Of a stretch of 64,000 nt of DNA, positions 8,072-16,107 are shown in pieces. The stretch is from Rhodobiaceae bacterium. GTDB lineage: Bacteria > Pseudomonadota > Alphaproteobacteria > Rhizobiales > Tepidamorphaceae. The stretch spans positions 62,001 to 126,000 of the forward strand of contig JACKJR010000004.1 of the NCBI GenBank assembly GCA_020637855.1, written 5' to 3'. Made by a program: the position numbers and the translations under genes. How positions within the stretch are numbered: position 1 is the first letter of the stretch; each line of letters starts with the position of its first letter. A model generated the notes under the pieces. The model was not told where the DNA came from. It saw only the letters and a program-made list of their open reading frames with translations, and ran no database searches.

Positions 8072-9052
8072 TCATTCGAATTCCATTTGCTCGAACACGC
8101 GTCCGGCATTCTTCGTTGCCAGCTCGTCGAACGTATCGAGCTTCGCATATGGCGACTGATCCACATAATAGGCGCTTGCCAGATCGCCGCCAGAGTCGAT
8201 GTGTTCACGAATCTTGGCCCGAAGGTAGACGAGATAGTCATGTGTGTAGAGCCTGACCTGGGCAATGTTGGTCGGGTGGCCATGGCCGGGAACGACATAA
8301 AGCGCGCCGAGCGGCTCGAACCCGGTCTCCCATGTCTCAACCCAGCCAGCTGTATCGGTCTCCGGAAAAATCGGCGGCATGCGCTCGTGAAACGCCATGT
8401 CGCCGGCAATCACCAGCTTTTCCTCAGGCAGCCAGACGGAAATATCGCCGGGGCTGTGTGCTGGACCAAGATGCAGCACCTCGATATGAAAGCGCCCGAT
8501 ATCGAGGATTTTCTTGTCGCTGAAGGTCTCCGTCGGCCCCTGGACGGTCGTGCCTTCCGCCCGCTCCTTGTTGTAGCGTTTCATGCTCTCCAGCGACTGC
8601 TGGCCGTATTCCTCGAACTCGGCTGCGGCATCCTCATGCGCCAGGATGGGAACTCCCTGCTCGGCCCAGTAGCTGTTACCGAGCATGGCATGGCCCTGGC
8701 CGTTCTCGTTGATGACGAGCACCACCGGTTCGTCGGTGATCTCCTTGATCTCGTCATGCAGCGCCTTGGCCAGCAGATAGGCCGCGCTGCCATTGACAAC
8801 AACCACGCCCTCGCCTGTGACGATAAAGGAGAGATTGTTGTTATGACCGGCGTTCTCGTATGTTCCGGGGCCGGTCTGGCCAATCGCCGACCACACGCCG
8901 GGGATCACCTCTATCGGGTGCGAATAAAGCAGGGAAGCCGGATACTGGTCGGGGATAGCCTGATTAGCCGACGCCGGCGTCTGCCCATAGCCAATCCACG
9001 CCGCCATAAGCGCGATCATGAACGCGCACGCACTTCGAACATATCCTGCCAT
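8072..9052 (-). CDS. Exported metallo-beta-lactamase-fold protein lacking the canonical HxHxDH ligands
   Basis: A 326-residue protein with an N-terminal hydrophobic signal (residues 7-28, ending ASAN), so it is probably periplasmic. The fold is recognisable, but the first metal-binding motif, normally NTHxHxDHxxGN, reads NENGQGHAMLGN (115-126), so Asn117, Gln119, His121 and Ala122 replace the expected ligands. Later ligands are kept: His199 in GPAHSPGD, Asp218 in IAGDMAF and His257 in VPGHGHP. It resembles the SoxH/quinoprotein-associated branch of the superfamily. Catalysis with one metal or none is possible. The ATG at 9052 has GGGAGG five bases upstream; an earlier in-frame TTG lies at 9067. 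A perfect palindrome sits immediately upstream. Confidence 0.82.
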   Translation of the reverse strand: MAGYVRSACAFMIALMAAWIGYGQTPASANQAIPDQYPASLLYSHPIEVIPGVWSAIGQTGPGTYENAGHNNNLSFIVTGEGVVVVNGSAAYLLAKALHDEIKEITDEPVVLVINENGQGHAMLGNSYWAEQGVPILAHEDAAAEFEEYGQQSLESMKRYNKERAEGTTVQGPTETFSDKKILDIGRFHIEVLHLGPAHSPGDISVWLPEEKLVIAGDMAFHERMPPIFPETDTAGWVETWETGFEPLGALYVVPGHGHPTNIAQVRLYTHDYLVYLRAKIREHIDSGGDLASAYYVDQSPYAKLDTFDELATKNAGRVFEQMEFE

Positions 9053-9066
9053 CCCGGCCTCCCGCA

Positions 9067-9092
9067 ATTATATTCGTTTATACGAATATAAT
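9067..9092 (-). promoter_or_regulatory. Perfect 10-bp-arm palindrome containing ATTC-N8-GAAT, candidate ArsR-type (SqrR/BigR) operator overlapping a TATAAT -10
   Basis: The arms ATTATATTCG and CGAATATAAT are perfect reverse complements around TTTATA. Inside is ATTC-GTTTATAC-GAAT. That spacing is the consensus reported for the sulfide/persulfide-responsive repressor SqrR and is similar for BigR/YgaV. On the minus strand the right arm supplies TATAAT just upstream of the ribosome binding site of the metallo-beta-lactamase-fold gene, so repressor binding would block the promoter. The regulator identity is inference. Confidence 0.6.
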
Positions 9093-9215
9093 GTCCCGGT
9101 CAGGCACGTGAGACAAGGGAAAAGCCACACGGGACAAAAGCAGGGTATGGCGCCGCGCGTGTGGATCGCTGCCGAAGAGCACCCATACTAGCGGTTGCAG
9201 GCCATCGCGCCGCAC

Positions 9216-9572
9216 TCAGCCCGAAACGATATAGGCAGTGCGGCTGCGCACAGCAGTGACAATCTCGCTGATGTCGGCGGGATCAACGCCGAAGCCCTCC
9301 AGCGTTTCCTTGAGAAGTGCGCAAACCTCGTCAAAGGCCTTTTGGTCGATTGCATGGCGGGCATGGATATCCCGCAACGCTTCGTTGGTATATTCCACAG
9401 GCCCACCCATGACCTGGGCAACGAATTTCGTCTGATGATCGATCAGCGCGCGCATATCGACATCCCCGAAATACGGACCGGCAATCTCCGAATCGAGAAC
9501 CTTGTCATAGAAGGCCATGACGACCTTGCTGACGGTTGCGAAGCCTCCGTAACGTTCGAACATGCTGGTCAT
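9216..9572 (-). CDS. Group I truncated hemoglobin
   Basis: A 118-residue 2-on-2 globin. The start MTSMFERYGGFATVSKVVMAF is typical of group I. Tyr22 occupies the B10 position in the distal pocket, and His70 in RDIHARHAI corresponds to the proximal F8 heme ligand. Such proteins bind O2 or NO and commonly act in NO detoxification or redox sensing. The ATG at 9572 is preferred (GGGGAG about nine bases upstream); the longer frame to 9716 adds non-globin residues. It heads a leftward cluster, but 163 bp and the palindrome separate it from the metallo-beta-lactamase-fold gene, so it may be transcribed separately. Confidence 0.9.
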   Translation of the reverse strand: MTSMFERYGGFATVSKVVMAFYDKVLDSEIAGPYFGDVDMRALIDHQTKFVAQVMGGPVEYTNEALRDIHARHAIDQKAFDEVCALLKETLEGFGVDPADISEIVTAVRSRTAYIVSG

Positions 9573-9742
9573 GACAATCGGCTCCCCGCCCGCAAACGCC
9601 ACAATGATTGATGCGCGCTTTGTCGGGAGAGTATTGCAGACGCAGGCAACCGGGGAAAACCCGCCTGAGTTAGATTCTGCATGACAAAGCTGACCCCAAA
9701 CAGGCAATCGCGTCACGGACGATCAGCTTTCAAGAAGAGTAT

Positions 9743-9895
9743 CTTCGACCCCGTGATGGTTCGTAAGCCCGACCGGGCGTCACCTGGCTTTCCGGCGTCG
9801 CATCGGAGCCATGACGCCGACATGGTCCGGAGGGACTGGTGTGAGATATTAGAAAATGGTGCAGGTGAGAGGGGAATCCTCGAACCGGAACCCTG
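9743..9895 (-). repeat. Diverged inverted copy of the tRNA-linked repeat
   Basis: The reverse complement of this segment follows the same order as 5391-5545: a GGTTCCGG(C/T)TCG block, CTCTCACC(T)GCACCATTTTC, a CTCAC block, then GGCTCCGATG, GCCGGAAAGCC, GACGCCCGGTCGGGCTT and GCGAACC-type hairpin sequence. Identity is clearly above chance but lower than between the two copies near tRNA-Ala. It ends about 40 bp from the 3' end of tRNA-Thr. The interval 9573-9934 otherwise holds no gene I can support. Confidence 0.7.
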
Positions 9896-9934
9896 CGCGC
9901 AGAGTTGATGTGGCGGCTGCGCGCAAATCAAGAA

Positions 9935-10010
9935 TGGTGCCGCCAGGGTGACTCGAACACCCGACCTACGCATTACGAATGCGCCGCTCTACCAACTGAG
10001 CTATGGCGGC
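9935..10010 (-). tRNA. tRNA-Thr (anticodon CGT)
   Basis: Read on the minus strand this is a complete 76-nt cloverleaf. The acceptor stem is GCCGCCA/TGGCGGC, the D-arm GCTC...GAGC, and the anticodon arm GCGCA-TTCGTAA-TGCGT (one G-T pair). The T-arm is GGGTG-TTCGAGT-CACCC, and ACCA is encoded. The anticodon CGT reads ACG threonine codons. Confidence 0.97.
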
Positions 10011-10105
10011 CCGTGGCCTATCGCCTTCCAGCTTGCGCGAAGCAGCGCCGGAAGTGCCCGGCACATAGCGCCGGACGGCGGTGAATGCAAGCGGGTTTGG
10101 CTCGA

Positions 10106-11746
10106 TCAGTCCCTCGTATCGCCATTGTTGAACATGCCGAACCACTTACGCTGAGGCTCGTCCTCGCCGTCATCCGTCCCGGGATCATCCGGCGCGCGAA
10201 TAAACGCCGAAGCCGCTGCAATCGCGGGATCCTCCTGCGGCGGCGCTTCGGTCTTGCCACCAGCAGCGCCCTCTTCGGCGATCTTTTTCGTTCTGGCAGC
10301 TTCGGCTGATGACGCCGGCGGCACGTCCTTCGCCTTCACCTCTTCCGGCTCCGGTTTGGGCGGGGCTTCCGCGCTGCGCGCAGTGACATCGATCAGCAAG
10401 GGGCCCTCGCCATCCCCGGTCATATGCGCCTGCGCCTCCAGAACCGCTGCGCTCGGCGGAGCGACATCCTCGTCCGGCACGCGCCATTCGTAGGCATCAA
10501 GCCTTCCGCTGACAGGCGAGGCAGGCGCCCATGAATCGCTGACATGACCATCGGCCACCCAGGCAGGATCACGCGGGGCGCGCAAAGCGCGGGCAAACCA
10601 CTCGCGCACGCGGCCCTTATCGCCGTGCTCGCCTTCCTCGATTTCGGCCATCAGCAGACAGACACGCCGATCCGGCCGCGCATCTACAAGTGGCTCCAGC
10701 GTTTTTCGCGCTTCAGCCCAGTCGAGCGCCTCGATGGCGGCATTGGCAACCGCGATGCGCGCTTCCTCGTCATCGGGCGTCTTTGCCGCAAGCGCCTTGA
10801 CCCGCTTGAGGCGATCACGCACCGAATCGCCACTTCGTACATGGGCATAAACCGAGGCGATGTCGGCGTGCGGATTGGCGCGCCATGCCTTGTCCAGCAG
10901 GTTGCTGGCGGGGCCCGTCCGGCCTGCACTGGCCAGTAGACGCCCGGCTACCGCAGCCGCCGGAACAAGATCTGGCGCAAGCTTGTTCGCTTCCTGGGCA
11001 ACGGTGAGCGCGGTTTCGGCATCGCTTTCTTCCAACGCCAAGGCTTTGGCGGTCAGCAAAACGGCCTTGAGGCGCTTGTGCTTGGCTTTGTCGATGAGCC
11101 CGTTGGCGTGGTTACGATCAAGCCGCTCGATCGCATCGTCCCAGTTTTCCTCGGAAACCCGCGCGGCAAGCGCGGCCTCGGCGGCCCATTGAAGCGCCGG
11201 TGCGCGCTGCACCGCTTCGTCGGCGAAATGCGCCGCCGCCGTCATATCGCCTTGCCGCTGCGCCTCAACGTAAAGCCCGTGCAGACCAAGCAGTGCCGTC
11301 TGCGGGTCTTCCAACATCGATTCGAATGCCTCACGGGCATTTTTCTGATTGCCGGAAAGCTGCGCCGACTGCGCAGCAAGCAGGCTGACGAGCGGCTCGT
11401 TGGCGAGCAGCTTGCGGGCCTGGCGGGCCTGAGCCGCGGCAAGCGCGGGATCGCCCGCACCGACCGCGATCATACCGCGTGACAGCGCTTCGTAGCCGCG
11501 CACCTGCCTGCGACTGCGGAAATAATCCGATAGCGCGCGCGGCCCCTCGACGATCCAGCGGTAGACGGTCCAGACCAGAATGAAGATGCCGGTGACCACG
11601 ATCAGCGCCAGCATCATCGCCATCAGGCTGGTCTGTATCTCGTAGCCCTGCCAGGTCATCACCACGCGGCCGGGCCGGTCGGCCAGCCAGGCAACGCCGG
11701 CGCCGAGCGCCAGCACGCCGATCAGGTATGTCAGTACGCGAACCAT
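10106..11746 (-). CDS. hemY: HemY-like membrane-anchored TPR protein (heme biosynthesis HemY N-terminal domain)
   Basis: A 546-residue protein with two N-terminal transmembrane segments (LTYLIGVLALGAGVAWLAD and MMLALIVVTGIFILVWTVYR), a HemY_N domain, and then a long alpha-solenoid of TPR-like repeats rich in A-x-A-x-x-A. A low-complexity proline/alanine/glutamate C-terminal tail follows from about residue 430. In gamma- and alphaproteobacteria this gene follows hemC-hemD. Its biochemical role is unclear: it is not the Bacillus HemY oxidase. It is the last gene of the hemC-hemD-mic60-hemY series, with a 43-bp gap after mic60. Confidence 0.9.
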   Translation of the reverse strand: MVRVLTYLIGVLALGAGVAWLADRPGRVVMTWQGYEIQTSLMAMMLALIVVTGIFILVWTVYRWIVEGPRALSDYFRSRRQVRGYEALSRGMIAVGAGDPALAAAQARQARKLLANEPLVSLLAAQSAQLSGNQKNAREAFESMLEDPQTALLGLHGLYVEAQRQGDMTAAAHFADEAVQRAPALQWAAEAALAARVSEENWDDAIERLDRNHANGLIDKAKHKRLKAVLLTAKALALEESDAETALTVAQEANKLAPDLVPAAAVAGRLLASAGRTGPASNLLDKAWRANPHADIASVYAHVRSGDSVRDRLKRVKALAAKTPDDEEARIAVANAAIEALDWAEARKTLEPLVDARPDRRVCLLMAEIEEGEHGDKGRVREWFARALRAPRDPAWVADGHVSDSWAPASPVSGRLDAYEWRVPDEDVAPPSAAVLEAQAHMTGDGEGPLLIDVTARSAEAPPKPEPEEVKAKDVPPASSAEAARTKKIAEEGAAGGKTEAPPQEDPAIAAASAFIRAPDDPGTDDGEDEPQRKWFGMFNNGDTRD

Positions 11747-11789
11747 GTAACCGGACCAGCCCCCTTCGCTGAACTCTCTGCCGTTGAAC

Positions 11790-13166
11790 TCACGATGCGT
11801 TCTTCAAGCCGGAAATGACCGCGCGGCTGAAGTCGTTGATGGCGGCATCGACGCTGACCTTCTTCGCCAGCGCCACACCCCACGCACCGGCGGCATCACG
11901 CGCCTGTTGCGGCAGCGCCTGCCAATCGGCAAGCGCACCGGCCAGATCGCCATCCGCGAGCCTGGTCTCGATCCGCGCAACGATCGCTTCCGGACTGTCG
12001 CCGTCAAGCGCGCCGACCGGGCGCACCGTGACGATGCCGCGCGCATTGTCGAACAGCCGCGCGAGAATGCCGGCATCCTCGCGCATGTGGGCGGCCGACA
12101 GCACGCCGGGCAACGCTTGCGAGAAATCCATCTCGAGGCTGCGGCGGGTCGCGACACCAGCCGCAGCCGCGTCGTCCAGTCCGTCAAGCACCGCCCCGCC
12201 GGGAGCAAGCGCACGCAACGCATCCAGCTCCTCGACAAAAGGACCACCACGTGAAACCGCTTCGCGAAGATCCGCCAGGGCAAGCGCCTGCGCAGCCTCC
12301 GCACTGCCCGCATTGCCCGCACCGCTTGCACCCGAAGCCGATGCAACGCGCTCTGACAATTCAATCACCCGCTTCTCAAGGCTCGTTGCCGCCGCGCCCG
12401 CCGCCGCCATATCCGTTTCGAGGCCGGCGACCTTTGCCTCGAGCCCCTCGAGCCGTTCGGCTGAGCCCGCAGGCGGCGCGGCCTTGAGTACGGCAATCTC
12501 ATCCTTCAGCGTTGCAATGGCAGCCTCGATACCGGCAATGGCTTCCACGGGCGCGCCATCGACACCGCTTGCCGCCATGGCATCGAGACGGGACTTGAGA
12601 TCGCCCAGGGCAGCGTCAAGGCCGGCGATGTCCTTGCCAAGCGTCTCGCGCGCTGCAGCCGAACCCTTCAGCGCATCCTGCAAGGCACTGCGCAGAGCAT
12701 CGATTGCGGCCGTATCGTCCTGCGCGCCATTTTGCGCGACCTGTTGTTCGAGCGCATCAAGCCGGGCTGTCAGCTCCGGCGGAACCGTCATGACCGGTTC
12801 CGTGGAACCAAGCAGGGAAGCGCCATAACCGACCACCATTGCCAACACGGCGCCAAGAACACCCGCACCGGCAAACCCGGCATATTTCGCCATCTGGCTG
12901 GAATCGAACATTGGAACGGACACTTTCGGTTGTTCCTTTTCCTGCGCGGGCTTCGGTTTAGCCGTGGCCGCGGTTTCAGCCTGTTTTGCATCGTGCGATG
13001 CTGCCGGCTTGGAAGACGCTCCCGCCTTGTCCGCCCTGGCAGTATCCGCTGCAGGTTTCGCAGTACCGGCAGACGCCGCCTCTTCCACCTTCTCGGCCTT
13101 CAGGTCGATGGTCGGCGGCTTGACGGGATTGCTGCCGCGCCGGCTTCCGGGCTTTTTTTCCGCCAT
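11790..13166 (-). CDS. Alphaproteobacterial Mic60/mitofilin-like protein (COG4223)
   Basis: A 458-residue protein. It starts with a long Lys/Ala/Pro-rich cytoplasmic segment. One transmembrane helix follows (AGFAGAGVLGAVLAMVVGYG, about residues 105-125), then a coiled-coil region of Leu/Ala heptads. The C-terminal block carries PFVEELDALRALAPGG and SLEMDFSQALPGVLSA, which match the mitofilin signature. Mic60 homologues bend intracytoplasmic membranes and contact the outer membrane. The position between hemD and hemY is the diagnostic context in this class. The ATG at 13166 is favoured by GAGGAAACC directly upstream; an earlier in-frame start exists at 13190. Confidence 0.85.
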   Translation of the reverse strand: MAEKKPGSRRGSNPVKPPTIDLKAEKVEEAASAGTAKPAADTARADKAGASSKPAASHDAKQAETAATAKPKPAQEKEQPKVSVPMFDSSQMAKYAGFAGAGVLGAVLAMVVGYGASLLGSTEPVMTVPPELTARLDALEQQVAQNGAQDDTAAIDALRSALQDALKGSAAARETLGKDIAGLDAALGDLKSRLDAMAASGVDGAPVEAIAGIEAAIATLKDEIAVLKAAPPAGSAERLEGLEAKVAGLETDMAAAGAAATSLEKRVIELSERVASASGASGAGNAGSAEAAQALALADLREAVSRGGPFVEELDALRALAPGGAVLDGLDDAAAAGVATRRSLEMDFSQALPGVLSAAHMREDAGILARLFDNARGIVTVRPVGALDGDSPEAIVARIETRLADGDLAGALADWQALPQQARDAAGAWGVALAKKVSVDAAINDFSRAVISGLKNAS

Positions 13167-13210
13167 GGTTTCCTCGTTGGTTTCGCCCAATAAGGCGAGC
13201 AGTGCGTTCC

Positions 13211-13966
13211 TCAGGCTTGCGAACCGCCACCGGCAGCCGCATCGAGAAGATCAAGGAGAGCCGATTCTTCGGGCAATTTCGCGACGGACACGCGTTCGCA
13301 AACGATTGTTTCCGGCATCATAGCGGCGACGCCCGGCGAAAGACAAAGGAAACGGACGTCAGTGTCTCTGATTTTGCCATGAATCTCCGACGTGGCCTCG
13401 AAGAAAGCCGATGCCGAACGCGCCGAATAAAACAGCACGGCACCCGCTGTGCCATCAACGAGCGCCTTGCGGGCATTCGACGACAATTCCTTCACGGCAT
13501 CGGCGGCATAACCGGTCACCTGCGTGACGGAAAAATTCCTGGCAGACAATTCGCCGGCAAGATCGCCCGCTACATCGCGCCCACTGACATAAAGCAGCGG
13601 ACCCTTCCGCGGATCGGCATCCGAGGTAATGAATTCCGCAAGCACACCCACACCCCCGGTCCGCTGTGGCGCCAAGACATTTACGAAGCCTGCCTCGTGC
13701 GCAGCCTGTGCGGTGCGCCCGCCAACCGCGTAGACCCGCCTTTGCCGCCATTGCGCTGCATCGTGGCGGCCGGCCAAAACCGTTGAAAGCGCGCGCACGC
13801 CATTCGAACTGGTGACGGCAACCCCCTGAAAGTCATGACCGGGAAGGGCGAATGGTAACAGCCTGATTTGCAGAACCGGCGCCACCAGGGCTTCATGGCC
13901 GAGCGCAGCGAGTTTCCGTGCCGTCTCCGCGGCTTCTTCCTCCGGCCGTGTGACAATGACCCGCAC
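13211..13966 (-). CDS. hemD: Uroporphyrinogen-III synthase
   Basis: HemD closes hydroxymethylbilane with inversion of ring D to uroporphyrinogen III, the last common step to heme, siroheme and cobalamin. At 251 residues the length is normal. Sequence conservation in this family is low, but the start MRVIVTRPEEEAAETARKL, the VTSSNGVRAL segment, the YAVGGRTAQAAHEAGF segment and the context fit well. The start lies 5 bp after the hemC stop, indicating one transcript. Confidence 0.92.
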   Translation of the reverse strand: MRVIVTRPEEEAAETARKLAALGHEALVAPVLQIRLLPFALPGHDFQGVAVTSSNGVRALSTVLAGRHDAAQWRQRRVYAVGGRTAQAAHEAGFVNVLAPQRTGGVGVLAEFITSDADPRKGPLLYVSGRDVAGDLAGELSARNFSVTQVTGYAADAVKELSSNARKALVDGTAGAVLFYSARSASAFFEATSEIHGKIRDTDVRFLCLSPGVAAMMPETIVCERVSVAKLPEESALLDLLDAAAGGGSQA

Positions 13967-13971
13967 CGGGT

Positions 13972-14913
13972 TCAGCCGTGCGCCCGCACGGCGGCCATGA
14001 AGTCCTCGCCGGCCTCATCGAGCACGATGCGGCCCGCCTCCTTGCCGAGTTTCTCGGCGTCGGAAGGCGCACCTTCCAGCCGGGTCTCGGCCACGCGGCT
14101 GCCATCCGGCATCGCGACCAGGCCGTGCAGGCTCAGTACTTCGCCGCCGGCCCGCGCCAGGCCCGCGATCGGTGTGCGGCAGGAGCCGTCCAGCACACCA
14201 AGAAACGCGCGCTCCGCCGTCAGTTCCGCCCGTGCGGACGCATCATCGATGGCCGACATCAGCGTGTTCGTACGCCCGTCATCGAGGCGGCTTTCCACGC
14301 ATACGCACCCCTGCCCGAGAGCCGGGGGAAAGGATTTCGCATCGAGCAGTTCGGTGACCCGGGATTCCAGTCCAAGCCGCTTCAGCCCGGCATAGGCCAG
14401 CAGTGTCGCATCGACCTCGCCGCCGGCAAGCTTGTCGAGACGGGTGCCGACATTGCCGCGGAAATTGATCACCTTGAGATCTGGCCGCAAACGCCGGATC
14501 AGCGCCTGCCGGCGCAGCGACGCGGAACCGACCACGGCCCCGTGCGGCAGTTCCACGAGCCGGTCGGCACGCGGCGACAGGAAGGCATCGCGCACATCCT
14601 CGCGCGTCAGAAAGGCGGACAATACCAGGCCTTCGGGAAGCTCCGTCGGCATGTCCTTGGCCGAATGCACCGCGATGTCGATGGCGCCGGCCAGAAGCGC
14701 GTCCTCGATCTCCTTGGTGAAAAGGCCCTTGCCGCCCACTTCCGACAAAGGACGATCGGTGATCCGGTCACCTGAGGTGCGGATGATATCGATGCTGATG
14801 TCGTCGCGGGAAACGCCATGCACGCGGCACAATTCATCGCGCACATGCTCGGCCTGCCAAAGGGCAAGCGCGCTGCCGCGGGTTCCGATTCGCAGGAAGA
14901 GGGACTTTTGCAC
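13972..14913 (-). CDS. hemC: Hydroxymethylbilane synthase (porphobilinogen deaminase)
   Basis: HemC polymerises four porphobilinogens into hydroxymethylbilane. The 313-residue protein starts at a GTG (14913) giving VQKSLFLRIGTRGSALALWQ, with AAGAG just upstream; the frame is open far beyond this but then runs antisense through tsaD. It carries the AKDMPTELPEGL segment with its substrate-binding residues, and the dipyrromethane cofactor cysteine in LDGSCRTPIAGLA. It is transcribed divergently from tsaD with about 130 bp between the two start codons; this interval must hold both promoters. Confidence 0.94.
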   Translation of the reverse strand: MQKSLFLRIGTRGSALALWQAEHVRDELCRVHGVSRDDISIDIIRTSGDRITDRPLSEVGGKGLFTKEIEDALLAGAIDIAVHSAKDMPTELPEGLVLSAFLTREDVRDAFLSPRADRLVELPHGAVVGSASLRRQALIRRLRPDLKVINFRGNVGTRLDKLAGGEVDATLLAYAGLKRLGLESRVTELLDAKSFPPALGQGCVCVESRLDDGRTNTLMSAIDDASARAELTAERAFLGVLDGSCRTPIAGLARAGGEVLSLHGLVAMPDGSRVAETRLEGAPSDAEKLGKEAGRIVLDEAGEDFMAAVRAHG

Positions 14914-15045
14914 TGGAACTCTTTTTATTGCTGGTTGGCACACGCAGTCGCGGGTGACTATAGAAGACACGCCCGCCATGGCGAACCCCATGGCGATGCT
15001 TTGTTGAACACAGCTGCGGATTGCAGCAAGACCGGTTAAACCCGC

Positions 15046-16107
15046 ATGAACGTCCTGGGAATCGAGACAAGCTGCGATGAAACCGCTGCTGCGGTGGTAC
15101 ATCGCGATGCGAATGGCGCAGGAGAAATACGCTCCAGCGTCGTCTTGTCGCAGATCGAGGAACACTCCGCATTCGGCGGCGTCGTGCCGGAGATCGCAGC
15201 GCGCGCCCATGTCGAAGCCCTCGACCGGATCATCGCCGCCGCATTGCACGATGCAGGGCTGGAGCTGGCAGAGGTTGATGCCATCGCCGCCACCGCCGGG
15301 CCGGGCCTGATCGGGGGCCTGATCGTCGGGCTGACCAGCGCAAAAGCGCTCGCCTGGGCTGCAGGCAAACCGCTATTCGCCATCAACCACCTCGAAGGCC
15401 ATGCCCTCACCGCGAGGCTGACCGACCAGCTCGCTTTCCCTTACCTGCTGCTGCTGGTTTCCGGCGGACACACCCAGCTTGTCGCCGTCCATGGCGTCGG
15501 ACACTACGAACGCCTCGGCACCACGATTGACGACGCCGCGGGTGAAGCTTTCGACAAGACCGCCAAGCTGCTCGGCCTTGGGTATCCCGGCGGGCCGCGC
15601 GTCGAACAGCGCGCCAGAAGCGGAAACCCCGAGCGCTTCACCCTGCCGCGCCCGCTGGCGGGACGTCCGGGCGCGGATTTCTCCTTCGCCGGCCTGAAAA
15701 CTGCTGTCAGACTGGCCGCTGAAGCAGCAAGCCCGTTGAGCAAAGTCGACGTGGACGACCTTGCGGCAGGCTTCCAGAAAGCTGCCGTCGATTGCCTCGT
15801 CGACCGCACCCGGAATGCGCTGGCCATGTCCGCGGGCACCCGGTTCACGGCGCTTGTCGCTGCCGGCGGCGTCGCCGCCAACAAAGCGGTCGCGAATGCT
15901 CTTCAGGCAATTGCCGATGACCATGGCCTGCCGCTCGTGCTGCCTCCGCTCGAACTGTGCGGCGACAACGCGGCAATGATTGCGTGGGCAGCCGCCGAGC
16001 GCATGAGCCTGATGCCATCAGGTGCGGACCGGGCCGGCGATGCGGATCACCCCGCGCTGGCACGCTGGCCGCTTGATTCCCTCAAGCCCCCGCAGGCCGC
16101 AGCATGA
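15046..16107 (+). CDS. tsaD: tRNA N6-threonylcarbamoyladenosine synthase catalytic subunit TsaD (Gcp/Kae1)
   Basis: TsaD transfers the threonylcarbamoyl group from TC-AMP to A37 of tRNAs reading ANN codons, working with TsaB, TsaC and TsaE. The 353-residue ASKHA-fold protein shows the start LGIETSCDETAAAVV, the metal-binding motif AINHLEGH (family HxxxH), VSGGHTQLV and the phosphate-binding DDAAGEAFDKTAKLLGLGYP region. It overlaps gpsA by four bases (ATGA), so the two are translationally coupled. Confidence 0.96.
   Translation: MNVLGIETSCDETAAAVVHRDANGAGEIRSSVVLSQIEEHSAFGGVVPEIAARAHVEALDRIIAAALHDAGLELAEVDAIAATAGPGLIGGLIVGLTSAKALAWAAGKPLFAINHLEGHALTARLTDQLAFPYLLLLVSGGHTQLVAVHGVGHYERLGTTIDDAAGEAFDKTAKLLGLGYPGGPRVEQRARSGNPERFTLPRPLAGRPGADFSFAGLKTAVRLAAEAASPLSKVDVDDLAAGFQKAAVDCLVDRTRNALAMSAGTRFTALVAAGGVAANKAVANALQAIADDHGLPLVLPPLELCGDNAAMIAWAAAERMSLMPSGADRAGDADHPALARWPLDSLKPPQAAA

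Noticed and set aside
7658..9091. 477-residue plus-strand frame opposite the TerB-like and metallo-beta-lactamase-fold genes
   Set aside because: Both minus-strand genes have domains and ribosome binding sites; the plus frame has neither.
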